From Microbacterium lacus (lineage in GTDB: Bacteria > Actinomycetota > Actinomycetes > Actinomycetales > Microbacteriaceae): a DNA stretch of 64,000 nt. Shown here piece after piece: positions 27,069-34,764 of the stretch. Where the stretch lies: NCBI RefSeq assembly GCF_039531105.1, contig NZ_BAAAPK010000001.1, positions 1,984,001 through 2,048,000 on the forward strand, written 5' to 3'. Under the pieces are notes generated by a model. The model ran no database searches. It was not told the DNA's origin and saw only the letters and a program-made list of their open reading frames with translations. Within the stretch, counting starts at the first letter, position 1; every line of letters starts with the position of its first letter. The position numbers and the translations under genes are program-made.

Positions 27069-27110
27069 CGGATGCCTCGGCGCCGCATTCAGCGGGCGCC
27101 GAGGCATCCG
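27069..27110 (+). terminator. terminator hairpin after pepN (15-bp stem)
   Basis: Arms CGGATGCCTCGGCGC (27069-27083) and GCGCCGAGGCATCCG (27096-27110), loop of 12 nt. It is followed after 4 nt by the promoter hexamer of the next gene. Confidence 0.8.
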
Positions 27111-27114
27111 TCGT

Positions 27115-27120
27115 TAGGCT
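27115..27120 (+). promoter_or_regulatory. -10 hexamer TAGGCT, leaderless promoter of mscS
   Basis: TAGGCT ends 7 nt before the ATG at 27128; no Shine-Dalgarno sequence is present. Confidence 0.65.
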
Positions 27121-27127
27121 GGATCCG

Positions 27128-28207
27128 ATGATCTCGATCTGGACGGAAACCGGCCCTGCCCTCATCGATCCCGCCTTCTGGGCGCCGATCGGAGTGTTCT
27201 TCCTCGAAGCCGGAATGAATCTGCTGCGCGTGCTCGGCATCCTCATCGGCGCCCTCGTCGTCGGGTGGATCCTTCGATTGGTCATTCGCCGCGTCGTCAA
27301 CCGGATCGTCAACGGAGCGAAGGACAAGGCGAACGTCGACGACACCCAGGCGCTCGAGCGGTCCCCGCTCGCGTCGATCCGGCTCGTTCAGCGCACGCGG
27401 ACGCTCGGGTCGATCCTGCAGAACGTCGTGAACGTGGCGATCGTCATCGTCACGATGCTGTTGATCGTCACTCTGCTCGCCCCGGATGCGCTGGGTTCCC
27501 TCACGCTCCTCACCGCGGCGGTGGGCGCCGGTCTGGGATTCGGCGCGCAGAACATCGTCAAGGACGTCCTGAACGGAATCTTCATCGTCGCGGAGGATCA
27601 GGTCGGCATCGGCGACGTCGTGGATCTGGGGCTCGCGACCGGGATCGTCGAGTACGTCAGCGTCCGGATCACCACCGTCCGCGACGTCAACGGCACGCTC
27701 TGGTACGTCCGCAACGGCGAGATCACCCGCATCGGCAACATGTCGATGGGCTGGTCCCGGGTCATCGTCGATCTGGCTCTGCCGGTGGACACCGACGTCG
27801 ACGAGGTCGAAGCCGCCATGATGGAGACGATGAAGGAGCTCGCGAAAGATCCGAAGTGGCGGACGCGCATCATCGAGAAGCCCGAAGTCTGGGGCCTCGA
27901 GTCGATCTCGGGAGACGCACTCGTCATCCGCCTCGTGATGAAGACGCGAACCAACGCGAAGGACGACGTCGCCCGAGAACTGCGGATGCGGGTCATGAAG
28001 GCCATCGACACGATGGGGCTCACCCTTCCGCAGCTCAACTCGATCGTGCTCACCGGCCCCGAGGGTGCGCAGCGGGTGCGCGGCGCGAACCCGCCCCGGA
28101 CGAAGCCCACGACGGCCGTCACGGCGCCCCCGCCGCCCGAGCGCCCCATCTGGCGGCCCAAGCGCACGCCGAAGTCCCCTCCGGAGAACCCCGAGGGCTC
28201 GGCGTGA
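27128..28207 (+). CDS. mscS: MscS-family mechanosensitive ion channel
   Basis: Small-conductance mechanosensitive channel of 359 aa that opens on hypo-osmotic shock. The protein has N-terminal hydrophobic helices (about residues 15-62 and 105-130). The pore helix region LTAAVGAGLGFGAQNIVKDVLNGIFIVAEDQ is the MscS signature. The cytoplasmic beta and alpha/beta domains with VGIGDVVDLG follow, then a proline-rich tail (TTAVTAPPPPERPIWRPKR). The start is supported by TAGGCT 7 nt upstream. Its stop overlaps the globin start by 4 bp, an unusual operon partner. Confidence 0.93.
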   Translation: MISIWTETGPALIDPAFWAPIGVFFLEAGMNLLRVLGILIGALVVGWILRLVIRRVVNRIVNGAKDKANVDDTQALERSPLASIRLVQRTRTLGSILQNVVNVAIVIVTMLLIVTLLAPDALGSLTLLTAAVGAGLGFGAQNIVKDVLNGIFIVAEDQVGIGDVVDLGLATGIVEYVSVRITTVRDVNGTLWYVRNGEITRIGNMSMGWSRVIVDLALPVDTDVDEVEAAMMETMKELAKDPKWRTRIIEKPEVWGLESISGDALVIRLVMKTRTNAKDDVARELRMRVMKAIDTMGLTLPQLNSIVLTGPEGAQRVRGANPPRTKPTTAVTAPPPPERPIWRPKRTPKSPPENPEGSA

Positions 28208-28590
28208 CGCTCTCGTTCTACGACGAAGTCGGAGGACACGAGACCTTCGCGAGGCTCGTGAACGCGTTCTACCGCGGTGTCGCGACCGACGATGTGCTGC
28301 GTCAGATGTACCCCGAGGAGGATCTCGGACCGGCGGCGGAGCGATTGACGCTGTTCCTCGAGCAGTACTGGGGCGGACCCACGACCTACAGCGCGCAGCG
28401 CGGACATCCTCGTCTGCGCATGCGGCACGCCGCGTTCCACGTCAATCCCGACGCCCGCGACCGCTGGCTCCAGCACATGCGCGCCGCCGTCGACGAGCTC
28501 GACCTCCCACCGCTGCAGGAGGCGACACTGTGGGACTACCTGCAGCGCGCCGCATTCGCGATGGTGAACACGTTCGAACCCACGCCCTGA
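28204..28590 (+). CDS. glbO: group II truncated hemoglobin (trHbO-like)
   Basis: Two-over-two globin of 128 aa that binds oxygen or nitric oxide at a heme. Expected group II residues are present: Tyr B10 (Y23 in AFYRGV), the proximal histidine F8 (H75 in RMRHAAF) and Trp G8 (W88 in RDRWLQHM). The N-terminus LSFYDEVGGHETFARLVNAFYRGVATD is characteristic. The GTG start at 28204 overlaps the mscS stop (GTGA), so it is co-expressed with the channel. The family is linked to oxidative or nitrosative stress and respiratory function; the link to MscS here is only genomic. Confidence 0.94.
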   Translation: MTLSFYDEVGGHETFARLVNAFYRGVATDDVLRQMYPEEDLGPAAERLTLFLEQYWGGPTTYSAQRGHPRLRMRHAAFHVNPDARDRWLQHMRAAVDELDLPPLQEATLWDYLQRAAFAMVNTFEPTP

Positions 28591-28615
28591 CCGTCCGTCG
28601 ACGAAGGAGTCGCCC

Positions 28616-30283
28616 ATGTCCTCAGGTACGCACCACACCACGGATCTCCTCGTGATCGGATGGGGGCTCGCCGGTCTCGTCGCCGCCTCCGAGGCCGTCG
28701 CGGCGGGGCGGACGGTCACGATCGTCGACCAGGAGCCGCGGACGAACCTCGGCGGCCAGGCGTGGTGGTCGTTCGGCGGTCTGTTCTTCATCGACTCCCC
28801 CGAGCAGCGCCGCATGGGAATCCGGGACTCGATCGATCTCGCCCGCCAGGACTGGTTCGCCACTGCGGGGTTCGACCGCGAGGAGGACGCGTGGCCGCGG
28901 CGCTGGGCCGAGGCCTACCTTCACTTCGCCCACGAGGAGAAGCGCTCATGGCTGCGCCAGAAGGGCGTCGGCTTCTTCCCGGTCGTGGGCTGGGCCGAGC
29001 GCGGCGGATACACCGCGACCGGCCCGGGCAACTCCGTCCCGCGCTTTCACATCACGTGGGGAACGGGGCCGGGGATCGTGGCGCCCTTCGTCGCCGCGGT
29101 CGAGGAGGCGGAGACCCGGGGAACGCTGACGATCCTGCCGCGCCACCGCGTGACGGCGCTCAGCTCCGCGGACGGGCGAGTCATCGGGGCCACCGGCGAC
29201 GTGCTCGCCCCGTCCGGTGCCGTCCGGGGCGCGGCGTCCGCCCGCGAACCGATCGGGCAGTTCGAGGTCACTGCGGGCGCGACGATCGTCTCATCGGGTG
29301 GTATCGGCGGCAATCACGACCTCGTCCGTCGTCAGTGGCCCGCTCGGCTGGGCGAGCCTCCTGCGTCGATGATCGCGGGGGTTCCCGAGTATGTCGACGG
29401 TTCCATGCTGGCCCTCGGCGAGAATGCCGGCGCCAGACTCATCAACGGCGACCGCATGTGGCACTACGTCGAGGGCGTCCGCAACTGGGATCCGGTGTGG
29501 CCGCAGCACGGCATCCGCATCCTGCCGGGTCCGTCGTCGGTGTGGCTCGATGCGACCGGCCGACGCCTTCCCGTCCCCCTGTTCCCCGGATTCGACACGC
29601 TCGGCACCTTGGAGCACCTGCGCACCACCGGGTACGACCATTCCTGGTTCGTGCTGTCGCGGCAGATCATCGAGAAGGAGTTCACCCTCTCCGGCAGCGA
29701 GCAGAACCCCGACCTCACCGGACGCGACATCCCGCTCCTGGTGAAGTCACGACTGGGCAGAGGGGCTGCAGCACCCGTTCAGGCCTTCATGGACAACGGA
29801 GAGGACTTCATCGTCCGTGATGACCTGCATGACCTCATCACTGCGATGCGCGCCGCACCGGGAGGGGACGCGTTGGACGCCGATCGGGTTCGCCTCGAGA
29901 TCGAGGCACGCGACCGTGAGATCGACAACGACTTCACGAAGGACGCGCAGATCGCGATGCTGCGCTCCGCCCGCGCCTACCGCGGCGACCGGCTCGTGCG
30001 CACCGCCGACCCGCACCGGATCCTCGACCCCAAGGCCGGACCTCTCATCGCGGTCAAGCTCCACATCGTCACCCGGAAGTCGCTCGGCGGCATCGAGACG
30101 GACCTGGACGGGCGGGCGCTGGGCGTCGACGGCCGGCCGGTCCCCGGGCTCTACGCCGCCGGTGAGGCGAGCGGGTTCGGCGGCGGGGGCGTGCATGGGT
30201 ACCGCGCGCTCGAGGGGACGTTCCTCGGCGGGTGCCTGTTCTCGGGCCGAGCGGCAGGACGTGCGGCAGCGACTGCGGTCTAA
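28616..30283 (+). CDS. FAD-binding dehydrogenase, ketosteroid-dehydrogenase-like
   Basis: Flavoprotein of 555 aa in the FAD_binding_2 (KstD/fumarate reductase) superfamily. The N-terminal dinucleotide fold DLLVIGWGLAGLVAASEAVAAGRTVTIVDQEP is followed by NLGGQAWWSFGGLFFID. The C-terminal FAD-contact motif ALGVDGRPVPGLYAAGEASGFGGGGVHGYRALEGTFLGG is well preserved. This actinobacterial clade is annotated as FAD-binding dehydrogenase; whether it acts on steroids is not shown by sequence. The ATG at 28616 has GAAGGAGTCGCCC upstream. It lies 25 bp after the globin gene and may be part of the mscS operon. Its stop overlaps that of the convergent gene by 3 bp (30281-30283 TAA and 30280-30282 TAG). 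Confidence 0.9.
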   Translation: MSSGTHHTTDLLVIGWGLAGLVAASEAVAAGRTVTIVDQEPRTNLGGQAWWSFGGLFFIDSPEQRRMGIRDSIDLARQDWFATAGFDREEDAWPRRWAEAYLHFAHEEKRSWLRQKGVGFFPVVGWAERGGYTATGPGNSVPRFHITWGTGPGIVAPFVAAVEEAETRGTLTILPRHRVTALSSADGRVIGATGDVLAPSGAVRGAASAREPIGQFEVTAGATIVSSGGIGGNHDLVRRQWPARLGEPPASMIAGVPEYVDGSMLALGENAGARLINGDRMWHYVEGVRNWDPVWPQHGIRILPGPSSVWLDATGRRLPVPLFPGFDTLGTLEHLRTTGYDHSWFVLSRQIIEKEFTLSGSEQNPDLTGRDIPLLVKSRLGRGAAAPVQAFMDNGEDFIVRDDLHDLITAMRAAPGGDALDADRVRLEIEARDREIDNDFTKDAQIAMLRSARAYRGDRLVRTADPHRILDPKAGPLIAVKLHIVTRKSLGGIETDLDGRALGVDGRPVPGLYAAGEASGFGGGGVHGYRALEGTFLGGCLFSGRAAGRAAATAV

Positions 30284-30957
30284 ACGACCGGCGCGCCGGT
30301 CGACCGCACGGCGGTGAGGCCGGTGCGTGCCGGTCCCCTCACCACGACGTGTCCGCGAACGAGGGACAGCCTCGTCCAGGCCCCTGCTTCGCGCACGGCC
30401 GCTTGTTCCTCGCCGACGATGAAGCCCAGCACGAAGGCGGCGAAGGCCGCGCCGAGCGGTATCCCCCCCAAGGCCTCGTCCGGGGCGCCCCAGACGGCCG
30501 CGCGCACCGCGCGGACGGCATCCTCCCCCGAATCCTGCGGCAGCGCCTCGGCGACTGCGGCGATCCCCCACTGGGCGCGGGAGGCGAGGACGGATGCCGG
30601 CACCTCGGCGATCTCCGTCCACCCGGCTCGCGGCGGGGTGACACCCGCCCAGGACGGTGACAGCGCCGTGTCGGGAAGGACGAGGTGTGCCGCATCGTCA
30701 TCCGCGGGCTGCAGACTCCCCGCCGACACCACCAGATCGCACACGAGCTCGGGGTCCACCGGCAGCGCGCGCATCGCCAGCACCGTGGGGGTCGCATCGA
30801 ACAGCCCTCTCGGAGCGAGCGGAGCCGCCGTCATCAGGAGCGTGCCGCCCGAAGCCTGCAGGCGCACGGCTTCATCGCCGAGGCGTGCCGTCCGGCCCGC
30901 GAAAGTCAGGGCGTCCGCGGCCGCCGCGGCGTCCGTGAAGATCAGGCGCGACGACAT
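30280..30957 (-). CDS. uncharacterised actinobacterial protein (225 aa)
   Basis: I do not recognise a family. The product is an alanine-rich soluble protein (start MSSRLIFTDAAAAADALTFAGRTARLGDEAVRLQASGG) with a valine-rich middle and end (LSLVRGHVVVRGPARTGL). It has no cysteine and no P-loop; one mildly hydrophobic patch, GGIPLGAAFAAFVLGFIVGEEQ (about 160-180), could be a buried helix. The ATG at 30957 follows TAGCTT by 6 nt, supporting a leaderless start, and the -10 is shared with the divergent thioesterase gene. The 3' end overlaps the stop codon of the FAD dehydrogenase gene. Coding quality is good through the whole length. Confidence 0.75.
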   Translation of the reverse strand: MSSRLIFTDAAAAADALTFAGRTARLGDEAVRLQASGGTLLMTAAPLAPRGLFDATPTVLAMRALPVDPELVCDLVVSAGSLQPADDDAAHLVLPDTALSPSWAGVTPPRAGWTEIAEVPASVLASRAQWGIAAVAEALPQDSGEDAVRAVRAAVWGAPDEALGGIPLGAAFAAFVLGFIVGEEQAAVREAGAWTRLSLVRGHVVVRGPARTGLTAVRSTGAPVV

Positions 30958-30962
30958 CCGCC

Positions 30963-30969
30963 TAAGCTA
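30963..30969. promoter_or_regulatory. bidirectional leaderless promoter core TAAGCTA
   Basis: The heptamer reads TAAGCT (30963-30968) on the plus strand, 8 nt before the tesB GTG at 30977. It reads TAGCTT (30969-30964) on the minus strand, 6 nt before the ATG at 30957. The two start codons are separated by only 19 bp, so both -10 elements must share these bases. Confidence 0.6.
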
Positions 30970-30976
30970 CAACACT

Positions 30977-31900
30977 GTGATCGACGCCCCGCACACCACC
31001 CCCGCCGCCGACGACTACTCCCCCGATCCCGACCCGGTCGCCTCGATGCTCGCGGTGCTGGATCTGTCGCAGTCCGGTGCGCGCACGACCGAGGACATCT
31101 TCACCGGGGTGTCCCAGTCGATGCCTCTCGGGCGTGTGTACGGCGGCCAGGTGCTCGCCCAATCCATCGTCGCCGCGGAGCGGACGATCCCGGACGGAAG
31201 ATCCGTGCATTCGATGCACGGATACTTCCTGCGCCCCGGCGACGCATCCCAGGGCATCACATTCTCCGTCGACCGCATCCACGACGGCCGTTCGTTCTCC
31301 ACACGTCGCACCCAGGCGTTCCAGCAGGGCGTGCCGATCTTCTCCATGATCGCTTCCTTCCAGGACGAGGACCCCGGGATCGAGCACCAGGCGGAGATGC
31401 CGGCAGGGCTCCCCGCTCCCGAGGACCTACCCGACCTGGAGGACCACCTCGCCGGCCTCCACCCGGTCTCCAAGAGACTGTTCACCGACCGGCCGCTTGA
31501 TCTTCGTCACGTGCCCTCGCCGATCTATCTGTCGGTGCAGGGCGAGCGCGTGCCCCGGCAGGCCGTCTGGATGCGCACGCGGCGCGAGATCCCCGACGAC
31601 CCGGCGACGCACCGCGCGGCACTCGCCTACCTCAGCGACATGACGATCCAGGAGTCGATCCTGCGCGCACACGGCGTGGCGTGGGCGACGCCCGGGCTCA
31701 AGGTCGCGAGTCTCGATCACGCGATGTGGTGGCACCGTCCCGGTCGCGTGGACGAATGGATGCTCTACGTTCAGGAGTCCCCGAACGCTCGCGGCGGACG
31801 AGGATTGGCGACAGGGCGGATCTTCAGCCGCGACGGCGTTCTCGTGGCCAGCGTCGCGCAGGAGATCATGATCCGGCTCCCCGAGGCGCCGCGCGAGTGA
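30977..31900 (+). CDS. tesB: acyl-CoA thioesterase II (TesB)
   Basis: Double hot-dog thioesterase of 307 aa that hydrolyses acyl-CoA to free acid and CoA. Characteristic motifs are FTGVSQSMPLGRVYGGQVLAQSIVAAERT near the N-terminus, HSMHGYFLRPGDASQGITFSVDRIHDGRSFSTRR, and the second-domain catalytic region with the aspartate in SLDHAMWWHRP and the glutamine in ASVAQEIMIR. The GTG start at 30977 (VIDAPHTTPAADD) follows TAAGCT by 8 nt; the alternative ATG further in would remove only a disordered tail. The next gene, on the opposite strand, is a second thioesterase. Confidence 0.93.
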   Translation: MIDAPHTTPAADDYSPDPDPVASMLAVLDLSQSGARTTEDIFTGVSQSMPLGRVYGGQVLAQSIVAAERTIPDGRSVHSMHGYFLRPGDASQGITFSVDRIHDGRSFSTRRTQAFQQGVPIFSMIASFQDEDPGIEHQAEMPAGLPAPEDLPDLEDHLAGLHPVSKRLFTDRPLDLRHVPSPIYLSVQGERVPRQAVWMRTRREIPDDPATHRAALAYLSDMTIQESILRAHGVAWATPGLKVASLDHAMWWHRPGRVDEWMLYVQESPNARGGRGLATGRIFSRDGVLVASVAQEIMIRLPEAPRE

Positions 31901-31906
31901 GGACCT

Positions 31907-32419
31907 TCAGCGCCGGTGGGCGTACTCCACCGGCGCGCCGAGGAACGGTTCCCACGCGGAGCGCTGTTCGTCGGTGAGGCGAACCGGTCTTCCGGTGGTC
32001 GCATCCACCATGACGACGACGGCCGATGCACGCGCGTACAGCTCTTGCGTCGCACCGGAGGCAGGGCTGAAGACCTCGTAGCAGACTTCGATGCTCGAGC
32101 CGCCGATCTTGCCGAACCACAGCTGAGCGTCGAGCGGGTTCCTCTGGTACGGCACGGGGCGGAGGTACTCGATCTCCTGCCGGGCGATGAGCGTCAGCGT
32201 GCCGGCGTCGATGCCGGAGTCGAGCACGGCCGTCGGCGGCGCGGCCTCGTCCGCTCCGGGTCGCCAGAAGGCGCGCACGCGCACCTCTTCGAGGAGCTTG
32301 AGCATCGAGGCGTTGTTGACGTGATTGAAGGCGTCCAGATCACCCCACCGCAAGTGGATGGGGATGTGGAGTCGGCGACCGTCCGCGGTCGCCGACACCA
32401 CGAACTCCTCGTCAGTCAC
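31907..32419 (-). CDS. acyl-CoA thioesterase, 4-hydroxybenzoyl-CoA thioesterase fold
   Basis: Single hot-dog thioesterase of 170 aa in the YbgC/FadM-like group. The catalytic-type aspartate lies in LRWGDLDAFNHVNNASMLKLLEEVRVRAF near residue 27. A central RQEIEYLRPVPY segment and a C-terminal RPVRLTDEQRSAWEPF stretch match short-chain or general acyl-CoA thioesterases. The GTG start at 32419 lies inside the end of ettA, overlapping it by 8 bp on the same strand, so the genes form an operon. The same ettA-thioesterase proximity is found in mycobacteria. Confidence 0.9.
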   Translation of the reverse strand: MTDEEFVVSATADGRRLHIPIHLRWGDLDAFNHVNNASMLKLLEEVRVRAFWRPGADEAAPPTAVLDSGIDAGTLTLIARQEIEYLRPVPYQRNPLDAQLWFGKIGGSSIEVCYEVFSPASGATQELYARASAVVVMVDATTGRPVRLTDEQRSAWEPFLGAPVEYAHRR

Positions 32420-34094
32420 GCGTGAGCTTGCGGTACGTGGAGCGATGCGGGTTGGCCGCGTCCGCGCCGAGACGCTCGATCTTGTTCTCCTCGTACGCCT
32501 CGAAGTTGCCCTCGAACCAATACCAGTTGTCGGGGTCGTCGGCGGTGCCCTCGTACGCCAGGATGTGCGTGGCGATGCGGTCGAGGAACCACCGGTCGTG
32601 AGTGATGACGACCGCGCATCCGGGGAACTCGAGCAGCGCGTTCTCCAGGCTGCCGAGCGTCTCGACGTCCAGGTCGTTGGTGGGCTCGTCCAGGAGGAGG
32701 AGGTTTCCGCCCTGCTTGAGGGTGAGGGCGAGGTTCAGCCTGTTGCGCTCACCACCGGAGAGGACGCCCGCCTTCTTCTGCTGGTCGGGACCCTTGAAGC
32801 CGAACTGCGAGACGTACGCGCGGGACGGGATCTCGACCTTGCCGACCTGGATCCAGTCCAGACCGTCGCTGACGACCTCCCACAGGGTCTTGTTCGGGTC
32901 GATCCCGCCGCGACTCTGGTCGACGTACGAGATGTCGACGGTCTCACCGACCTTCAGCTCGCCGCCGTCGAGCGGTTCGAGACCCACGATCGTCTTGAAG
33001 AGCGTCGTCTTGCCGACGCCGTTCGGGCCGATGATGCCGACGATGCCGTTGCGCGGGAGGCTGAAGCTCAGCCCGTCGATCAGGCTGCGGCCGTCGAAGC
33101 CCTTCTGGAGCTTCTTGGCCTCGAGCACCACCTGTCCCAGCCGCGGACCCGGCGGGATGACGATCTCGTCGAAGTCCAGCTTCCTGGTGCGATCCGCCTC
33201 TGCGGCCATCTCCTCGTAGCGGGCCAGGCGCGACTTCGACTTCGTCTGACGGCCCTTCGCGTTGCTGCGCACCCACTCGAGCTCGCTCGCAAGACGCTTG
33301 GCGAGCTTGGCGTCCTTCTTGCCCTGAACCTGGAGACGCTCCTGCTTCTTCTCCAGGTAGGTCGAGTAGTTGCCCTCGTACGGGTAGAGGCGGCCGCGGT
33401 CGACCTCGCAGATCCACTCGGCGACGTGATCGAGGAAGTAGCGATCGTGGGTCACGGCGAGGACGGCGCCGGGATACTTCGCGAGGTGCTGCTCGAGCCA
33501 GAGCACGCTCTCAGCGTCGAGGTGGTTCGTGGGCTCGTCGAGCAGCAGGAGATCGGGCTTCTGCAGGAGGAGCTTGCACAGCGCCACACGCCGCTTCTCA
33601 CCGCCGGACAGGTTGGCCACGATCGCCTCGGACGGGGGCGTCCGCAGCGCGTCCATCGCCTGCTCGAGCTGGGAGTCCAGATCCCAGGCGTCGGCCGCGT
33701 CGATCGCCTCCTGGAGCGTCCCCATCTCGGCCAGCAGCGTGTCGAAATCGGCATCGGGGTCCGCCATGAGCCCGGAGATCTCGTTGAACCGGTCGAGCTG
33801 CTGCTTGATCGGACCGACGCCCTGCTGGACGTTCTCCAGGACCGTCTTGTCCTCGTCGAGCTCGGGCTCCTGCATCAGGATGCCGACGCTGTAGCCGGGG
33901 CTGAGCTTGGCCTCGCCGTTGCTCGGCGTGTCCATTCCCGCCATGATCTTCAGGATCGTGGACTTTCCCGCGCCGTTGGGCCCGACGACGCCGATCTTGG
34001 CCCCCGGGAGGAACGCCATCGTGACGTCGTCGAGGATCACCTTGTCGCCGACTGCCTTGCGGGCACGGACCATCGAGTAGATGTATTCAGCCAT
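32412..34094 (-). CDS. ettA: energy-dependent translational throttle protein EttA (ABC-F)
   Basis: Soluble ABC-F ATPase of 560 aa that binds the ribosomal E site and gates the first peptide bond according to ADP/ATP ratio. It has two ABC domains with Walker A motifs GPNGAGKST and GPNGVGKTT and signatures LSGGEKRRVALC and LSGGERNRLNLA. Between them is the P-site-tRNA-interaction linker region with WVRSNAKGRQTKSKSRLARYEE. No transmembrane segment is present. The ATG at 34094 follows TAGACT by 9 nt without a Shine-Dalgarno site. The downstream thioesterase gene overlaps it. Confidence 0.96.
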   Translation of the reverse strand: MAEYIYSMVRARKAVGDKVILDDVTMAFLPGAKIGVVGPNGAGKSTILKIMAGMDTPSNGEAKLSPGYSVGILMQEPELDEDKTVLENVQQGVGPIKQQLDRFNEISGLMADPDADFDTLLAEMGTLQEAIDAADAWDLDSQLEQAMDALRTPPSEAIVANLSGGEKRRVALCKLLLQKPDLLLLDEPTNHLDAESVLWLEQHLAKYPGAVLAVTHDRYFLDHVAEWICEVDRGRLYPYEGNYSTYLEKKQERLQVQGKKDAKLAKRLASELEWVRSNAKGRQTKSKSRLARYEEMAAEADRTRKLDFDEIVIPPGPRLGQVVLEAKKLQKGFDGRSLIDGLSFSLPRNGIVGIIGPNGVGKTTLFKTIVGLEPLDGGELKVGETVDISYVDQSRGGIDPNKTLWEVVSDGLDWIQVGKVEIPSRAYVSQFGFKGPDQQKKAGVLSGGERNRLNLALTLKQGGNLLLLDEPTNDLDVETLGSLENALLEFPGCAVVITHDRWFLDRIATHILAYEGTADDPDNWYWFEGNFEAYEENKIERLGADAANPHRSTYRKLTRD

Positions 34095-34103
34095 AACCGG
34101 TCC

Positions 34104-34109
34104 AGTCTA
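34104..34109 (-). promoter_or_regulatory. -10 hexamer TAGACT, short-leader promoter of ettA
   Basis: TAGACT ends 9 nt before the ATG at 34094. Confidence 0.55.
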
Positions 34110-34136
34110 CGTGCGCGCGGTCCTGCCCATCCGCCG

Positions 34137-34709
34137 TCACCAGTCGATCGGGCGCGTCTGACCGACCAAGCAGGTGCCCTCCGCGAGGACGGGCACGATC
34201 ACGGCGACCGGCTCCCCGGTGGCCGGCCCCACCTGACCGACGAGGCAATCCTGACCCCAGCGCACCGAGAACTGGATGCTCTCGGCGGGATTGCCGACGG
34301 TGCTCCGATCGGGTGTCAGCTGCATCGCAGCCTTGTCGAAGCCGGCGGCGACAAGAGCGTCGACATATGCCTGCCCGGTGACCTGCTGGGGCGTGGCCCA
34401 GACCGCCGCGACGATGCTCGAGAACAGCGGCAGGTTGTCCTCGGCCGTGCCGTCCGGGATCAGCACGGGCCCCGTGGGTTCACCCGGTGACGGTGACGCA
34501 GACGGAGTCGCCGTCTCGACGGCCGTCGTCGTGAGCGGCTCGGCGTCCTGCCCGGCCGGTGTGCACCCGGAGAGGGCGATGAGGCCTGCAAGGAGGATCG
34601 CCGGGACCGGCGCTCCGGTCGCGCGTCGGCGGAGGGAGACTTTTCCGATCGCCGCCCGCGGCGCGCTCGGACGGCGGATGTCCGGGTGGCACTCGGGGCG
34701 GCGGGGCAC
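34137..34709 (-). CDS. putative lipoprotein, DUF6993-like
   Basis: Secreted lipoprotein of 190 aa. A basic N-terminal region is followed by the hydrophobic segment APVPAILLAGLIALSGC, whose lipobox LSGC gives a lipidated cysteine near residue 49. Next comes a Thr/Ser/Pro linker (TTTAVETATPSASPSPGEPTG) and a compact C-terminal domain with FSSIVAAVWATPQQVTGQAYVDALVAAGFDKAAMQ and two further cysteines (QDCLVGQV, GTCLVGQT) that could form a disulfide. I associate this domain with DUF6993 from memory. The GTG start at 34709 follows TACACT by 6 nt. The N-region before the lipobox is unusually long, so a later start is possible. Confidence 0.8.
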   Translation of the reverse strand: MPRRPECHPDIRRPSAPRAAIGKVSLRRRATGAPVPAILLAGLIALSGCTPAGQDAEPLTTTAVETATPSASPSPGEPTGPVLIPDGTAEDNLPLFSSIVAAVWATPQQVTGQAYVDALVAAGFDKAAMQLTPDRSTVGNPAESIQFSVRWGQDCLVGQVGPATGEPVAVIVPVLAEGTCLVGQTRPIDW

Positions 34710-34715
34710 GTCTCG

Positions 34716-34721
34716 AGTGTA
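34716..34721 (-). promoter_or_regulatory. -10 hexamer TACACT, leaderless promoter of the lipoprotein gene
   Basis: TACACT ends 6 nt before the GTG at 34709. Confidence 0.5.
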
Positions 34722-34764
34722 AGTCGCGACGATTGCCCCGCCCGCCCCATGCCCGTCGCCGCGG

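Noticed and set aside
32325..34490. Plus-strand open frame of 721 codons opposite ettA
   Set aside because: No recognisable motif; the minus strand encodes both ABC domains of EttA in full.
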